A stretch of DNA of 9,637 nt from Candidatus Zixiibacteriota bacterium. Its GTDB lineage: Bacteria; Zixibacteria; MSB-5A5; UBA10806. Under the pieces are notes generated by a model. That model was not told the origin of the DNA, did no database searches, and saw nothing but the letters and a program-made list of their open reading frames with translations. The translations under genes were made by a program, and so were the position numbers. Location: the NCBI GenBank assembly GCA_003520965.1, contig DOTU01000128.1:2671-12307 (forward strand), given 5' to 3'. This document shows positions 6,338-9,637 of this stretch, piece after piece (positions within the stretch are counted from its first letter, which is position 1; each line of letters opens with the position of its first letter).

Positions 6338-7090
6338 ATGGATAAAGAATTTCAAGGCAAGGTCGCGCTTGTGACCGGTGGTACCAAGGGGATTGGCAAA
6401 GCGATCGCCTTGAAGTTGGCCGAGAGCGGGGCTAATGTCGCGGTAAACTATCTTCGGAGCCGGAACGCCGCTGATGAGACATTAAAGGAACTGTCAAATT
6501 TTGGAGGCGATCATATCGCCATCCGTTGTAATATTGGAAATCATGAAAAGATGCATAAAGTATTTGATGAGGTTCGCGAAAAATATGGAAAGCTGGATAT
6601 ATTCATATCCAACGCCGCGCTGGGAGTGTTCACGTCGGCGGGTGATCTCGATGAGAAGGCCTGGCATCTTTCAATGGATACTAACGCCTGGGCGTTTCTG
6701 CGCTCGGTGCAGCTTTTGCGCGATATGATGCCCGACGGGGCTAAGATAGTGGCGCTCTCGTCGCTTGGCTCTGTACGCTATATAACCGGGTATGCGGCCA
6801 TCGGCGCGTCAAAAGCAGCTATCGAAACATTGACGCGTTACCTGGCATACGAACTGGCTCCGCATCTTATCAATGTTAATACTGTCTCGGGTGGTTTTAT
6901 CGATACTGATGCTTTAAAGGGATTTCCAAGCTATCAAGAAATGCTTGATGAGGTGGTTCGTCGGACACCATTCAAAAGAGTGGGCCGTCCAGAAGAAGTG
7001 GCCGATGTGGTTTGTTTCCTTTGTTCGGAGAAGGCCAAGTGGATTACCGGCCAGGTAATTGTGGTGGATGGAGGATATTCATTAGCTTAG
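6338..7090 (+). CDS. fabL: Enoyl-ACP reductase III (FabL-type short-chain dehydrogenase)
   Basis: This cytosolic NADPH-dependent SDR of 250 residues is predicted to reduce trans-2-enoyl-ACP in the last step of fatty-acid elongation. The cofactor loop TGGTKGIG is at 14-21 by the usual TGxxxGxG pattern, NAA at 92-94, and SSLGSVRY at 141-148. The catalytic Tyr and Lys are Y152 and K159 in YAAIGASK, a Tyr-x6-Lys spacing typical of enoyl reductases and unlike the Tyr-x3-Lys of ordinary SDRs. SSLGS-RY and VSGG-IDTDALK-FP are close to Bacillus subtilis FabL as I remember it. The C-terminal GQVIVVDGGYSL is the normal SDR end. Its GAGGGAG signal lies unusually near the ATG, with the GAGG core 4 bases away. 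It heads a probable operon, with the next gene starting 9 bases after the stop. FabG or a sterol/sugar SDR is less likely because of the Tyr-x6-Lys spacing. Confidence 0.85.
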   Translation: MDKEFQGKVALVTGGTKGIGKAIALKLAESGANVAVNYLRSRNAADETLKELSNFGGDHIAIRCNIGNHEKMHKVFDEVREKYGKLDIFISNAALGVFTSAGDLDEKAWHLSMDTNAWAFLRSVQLLRDMMPDGAKIVALSSLGSVRYITGYAAIGASKAAIETLTRYLAYELAPHLINVNTVSGGFIDTDALKGFPSYQEMLDEVVRRTPFKRVGRPEEVADVVCFLCSEKAKWITGQVIVVDGGYSLA

Positions 7091-7099
7091 GAATGGATT

Positions 7100-8230
7100 A
7101 TGTTCAAGGCGATTAAGGCATATTTTTTCATTCCCTCGGGGATGAGGAATTATATCGAACATGGGTTCGAGGGCTGGGGGTTGTTTTATTTCATCTATGT
7201 TGGCTTTTGCGCCCTGTTAATTTACGAAGCTTCGGCAAGCGTAAAGGTTGGGATTTATAGGGGACTTCAATCTCTGGCGTTTCTATTTTTATTCGTGATT
7301 CTATCTACAATCTGCGCCTTCATTCTTGGGGCCAAAGAGCCGGCAATCAAAGCAATGAGACTTGTCGGACTGTGCCTCCCCACTATTGTTCTGACGATCT
7401 TGTTTATGGCGCGCAAATCGCCTCTGACATTTTTGGGGATATATCCGATCATGCTGTTCGTTTACGGTTCCGCGTTCTTAGGGCTTAATAGGAAAATCCT
7501 CGGTGTTCTGGCAGGCATGATTACGATAACTCTAGTAATTGGCCTGACTTACCTATTTTCGGACTCGTCTGATAAATGGTTCGGGCAGGAGTTGACAATC
7601 GACGGCTACAAAGCGGAGCTAACCAAAGCCCCCATATTCAATCGGGACGAGTCGAAGATATATCGTTATTTGCTTTATTCGAGTCCTAAGCTGGGGCATA
7701 TCCCACAAGCGGATGAGCTCGCCGATTCACTCAGGCTAGATCCGGTTAAAATCCAAAATGCGCTTCTTAAGCTCGATGAGAAGGGTTGCATTGTGTTGGG
7801 TGCCGACAGGGAGATTCGTTACGCTTACCCGTGGGCGATGTACGACCAGGGGTATGAAATCCTGATAGAAAAAGAAGATGGAAGCGAGTCGACCCGTCCG
7901 GTATTCGCAGCAAGCGCATTTCACGCGCTCTCTGCGGCGACCTTGTTCGGGAATAAGAAGATACGAATCCTAGGCCGGATTAATGATACGGGCGAAATGC
8001 TCGTGATCGAGATTGATAAAGGACAGATTGGATCAACTAACCATCCCGAAGCTCAGATATATAAGAGCGATATTTTTTCGGAAATGGAGTTTTACTCATC
8101 GCCGGCGGGAGCGAAATCGAGCTACCGGGGACGGTATGATTCCACCCGTCTCCTCTCTCTTGACCGGGCGGTTGTAGTGGCGGGAGATTATATGAAGGGA
8201 ATCGCTCGAGGAATTTTATCAGCGCCATGA
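7100..8230 (+). CDS. Membrane protein with C-terminal MerB-like (alkylmercury lyase) domain lacking the catalytic cysteines
   Basis: This 376-residue fusion has two parts. The N-terminal half is hydrophobic, with about five helices (27-44, 57-77, 88-104, 110-129, 133-153). The soluble part (about 160-376) resembles MerB. It has a winged-helix-like segment (about 185-235; ADELADSLRLDPVKIQNALLKLDEKG) and then a core where ASAFHALSAATLFG (271-284) lines up, without gaps, with the MerB segment around WCALD...ALIG. In that alignment catalytic Cys96 becomes S272 and Asp99 becomes H275. Near FSEMEFYSS (326-334) the second catalytic Cys159 becomes F326. The only cysteine in the soluble part is C230, so carbon-mercury bond cleavage is not expected; a sensing or ligand-binding role is an inference. 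AGGA (7089-7092) lies 7 bases before the ATG, and the stop overlaps the next start (ATGA). The MerB alignment is from memory and moderately secure. Confidence 0.7.
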   Translation: MFKAIKAYFFIPSGMRNYIEHGFEGWGLFYFIYVGFCALLIYEASASVKVGIYRGLQSLAFLFLFVILSTICAFILGAKEPAIKAMRLVGLCLPTIVLTILFMARKSPLTFLGIYPIMLFVYGSAFLGLNRKILGVLAGMITITLVIGLTYLFSDSSDKWFGQELTIDGYKAELTKAPIFNRDESKIYRYLLYSSPKLGHIPQADELADSLRLDPVKIQNALLKLDEKGCIVLGADREIRYAYPWAMYDQGYEILIEKEDGSESTRPVFAASAFHALSAATLFGNKKIRILGRINDTGEMLVIEIDKGQIGSTNHPEAQIYKSDIFSEMEFYSSPAGAKSSYRGRYDSTRLLSLDRAVVVAGDYMKGIARGILSAP

Positions 8231-8898
8231 AAAAGTATAAGTATTACGATATCATTCTCGGCCTTTTTGTGGCAGTTCTACTCATATCTAATGTGGCCTC
8301 ATCTAAAATTTTAAAGTTGGGGCCGTTTACATTCGATGGCGGGACAATCCTTTTTCCGGTCAGTTATATTTTTGGTGATATTCTAACCGAGGTCTACGGT
8401 TATCGAAACTCAAGGCGAGTTATCTGGACCGGCTTTTTTGCGGCGTTGTTGATGTCACTGACATTTATTGCTGTTGGCAAGCTCCCACCTGCCTCGGGAT
8501 GGGAGAACCAGGATGCCTACGAGAAAATACTGGGCCTGACTCCAAGGATAGTGATTGCGTCGCTGGTGGCTTATTTTGCAGGGGAGTTTTCAAACTCCTA
8601 TACTCTGGCCAAAATGAAGATACTCACCAAAGGCAAATGGCTATGGTCGCGAACGATTAGCTCAACCATAATCGGCGAGGGAGTCGATACGCTTCTTTTC
8701 GTAACAATCGCATTCTATGGTGTTTTGCCAAATGAACTGCTGATGACCGTAATTATATCCAATTATGTGTTTAAGGTTGGATTCGAGGCTGCATTTACGC
8801 CATTGACCTATCTGGTGGTCAGGTTTCTCAAGCGAACGGAGGAAGTTGATACGTACGACCACGGAACAAATTTTAATCCGTTTGCTTTGAAGACTTAG
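8227..8898 (+). CDS. yhhQ: Queuosine precursor transporter (YhhQ / COG1738 family)
   Basis: This 223-residue integral membrane protein has about six hydrophobic segments. The family imports queuosine precursors (preQ0/preQ1; in some bacteria queuine) for tRNA modification, as shown for E. coli YhhQ. The signature stretches are all present: SNVASSK at 21-27, GDILTEVYGYR at 50-60, ASLVAYFAGEFSNS at 111-124 followed by LAKMK, RTISSTIIGEGVDTLLF at 142-158, and SNYVFKVGFE at 178-187. The length is normal for the family. The ATG overlaps the stop of the preceding gene by 4 bases and has no good ribosome binding site of its own, so translation is probably coupled to it. No other queuosine gene is visible here. 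Exact substrate (preQ0, preQ1 or queuine) cannot be read from the sequence. Confidence 0.9.
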   Translation: MKKYKYYDIILGLFVAVLLISNVASSKILKLGPFTFDGGTILFPVSYIFGDILTEVYGYRNSRRVIWTGFFAALLMSLTFIAVGKLPPASGWENQDAYEKILGLTPRIVIASLVAYFAGEFSNSYTLAKMKILTKGKWLWSRTISSTIIGEGVDTLLFVTIAFYGVLPNELLMTVIISNYVFKVGFEAAFTPLTYLVVRFLKRTEEVDTYDHGTNFNPFALKT

Positions 8899-8938
8899 AA
8901 TTCGAGTTCGGGGGGCGTCCGGAGAGGGCTGATTAGCC

Positions 8939-9637
8939 ATGAAAAAAACCGAACGACTACTTTATATCCTCTCGCTTCTGCGCACCAATCACAGGCTTCG
9001 CTCCTGTGATCTGGCTAAGCGATGCGAGGTCACAGAACGAACTATTTACCGCGATATCATCTCAATCTCTGAAGCAAATATCCCAATCTATTACGACGGC
9101 GGCTATAAGCTGCTGCACAACGGCTTTCTGCCGCCAAGTAACCTCAGCGCCCACGAGGCAGGTTTTCTGCTGAGCCTCTTACAGTCTCCCCTGTTCGCAA
9201 CCGGAAAACTATATTCAGATACTATCCGTCGTATCAGTGATAAAATCATGTCCGGCGAGGACAAGGTGGTAGGGCTTGAAGCCATCAAAATTGGCGCCAT
9301 TTCCACTGAACGTCCGGGGAATCATAAATATGCTCCGCTGCTCGAAGAGGCTATCACAAACAAGCAGATAGTGAGAGTAAGTTATACTTCGCTTAAAGGC
9401 CAGCGCACCAAGCGAGAGATTGCACCGTACGCAATCTGCTTCCGCCGTCATGCCTGGTACCTGGTCGGCTTCTGCCGTTTGCGAAACGAAATCCGCACGT
9501 TTCGCCTGGGGCGGCTGCAGACCGTTGAGATGTTACGGGAAAGGTTTGAGATTCCGAAAGATTTCTCGGTTGAGTCCTATTTCGCGGGGAGTTTGGGAGT
9601 CTTCAGCGGCGAACAGGTCGATTTCAAAGTGCGCTTT
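8939..9637 (+). CDS. WYL-domain transcriptional regulator (3' end beyond window)
   Basis: The frame is open from the ATG at 8939 to the last base of the window, giving 233 codons with no stop, so the gene is truncated by the window edge. An HTH_11/DeoR-type winged helix occupies about residues 4-60, with the recognition helix in VTERTIYRDI (31-40). The WYL domain starts near 130. HAWYLVGFC (171-179) holds the diagnostic W173-Y174-L175, and IRTFRLGRL (185-193) is the conserved basic segment that follows. WYL regulators bind small effectors or nucleic-acid-derived ligands and act as repressors or activators. An in-frame TGA at 8930-8932 rules out any upstream extension. GGAGAGG (8921-8927) is a somewhat distant ribosome binding site, 11 bases away. 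It follows yhhQ by 40 bases on the same strand, so it may belong to the operon and control it; that is inference. Confidence 0.88.
   Translation, partial: MKKTERLLYILSLLRTNHRLRSCDLAKRCEVTERTIYRDIISISEANIPIYYDGGYKLLHNGFLPPSNLSAHEAGFLLSLLQSPLFATGKLYSDTIRRISDKIMSGEDKVVGLEAIKIGAISTERPGNHKYAPLLEEAITNKQIVRVSYTSLKGQRTKREIAPYAICFRRHAWYLVGFCRLRNEIRTFRLGRLQTVEMLRERFEIPKDFSVESYFAGSLGVFSGEQVDFKVRF

Overview
The window looks like chromosomal DNA of an uncultured FCB-group bacterium. The best guess is a Zixibacteria-type lineage. This rests mainly on the large secreted protein, which combines choice-of-anchor/cleaved-adhesin modules, nidogen-like 'STNGW' beta-sandwiches and a C-terminal pair of dockerin-like GDVNG...GLDV repeats each followed by a CPxC motif. 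That combination is familiar from such genomes, but the assignment is an inference from style, not from a search. There is no sign of a plasmid, phage, transposon or CRISPR array.

Layout. Positions 1-203 are upstream DNA, possibly with the last codons of a preceding gene. Positions 204-4463 (+) hold one 1419-residue secreted multidomain protein, closed by a clear rho-independent terminator at 4499-4528. Two genes then run leftwards. The first (4611-5258) is a COG2085 / F420-dependent NADP reductase-like oxidoreductase with its own strong ribosome binding site. The second (5500-5907) is a small two-helix membrane protein shaped like a potassium-channel pore module, but with GGMGPVD where a channel would have the VGYGD filter. 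Its near-consensus promoter places the transcription start on or next to the ATG, so the mRNA is probably leaderless. A tRNA-Leu(CAG) gene (6057-6140, +) without an encoded CCA lies divergent from it.

From 6338 to the right edge there is a tightly packed rightward cluster that is probably one operon. It contains a FabL-type enoyl-ACP reductase (6338-7090), a five-helix membrane protein fused to a MerB-like domain that has lost the catalytic cysteines (7100-8230), a YhhQ/COG1738 queuosine-precursor transporter overlapping it by 4 bases (8227-8898), and a WYL-domain transcription regulator cut by the window end (8939-9637).

How they may work together. The FabL and reductase genes are metabolic housekeeping. 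The most unusual pairing is the cysteine-less membrane MerB homologue translationally coupled to a queuosine-precursor transporter and followed by a WYL regulator. This could be an uncharacterised transport/sensing unit, but that is inference from gene order only. The items most worth following up are the degenerate MerB fusion, the pore-like protein with a non-canonical filter, and its predicted leaderless start.
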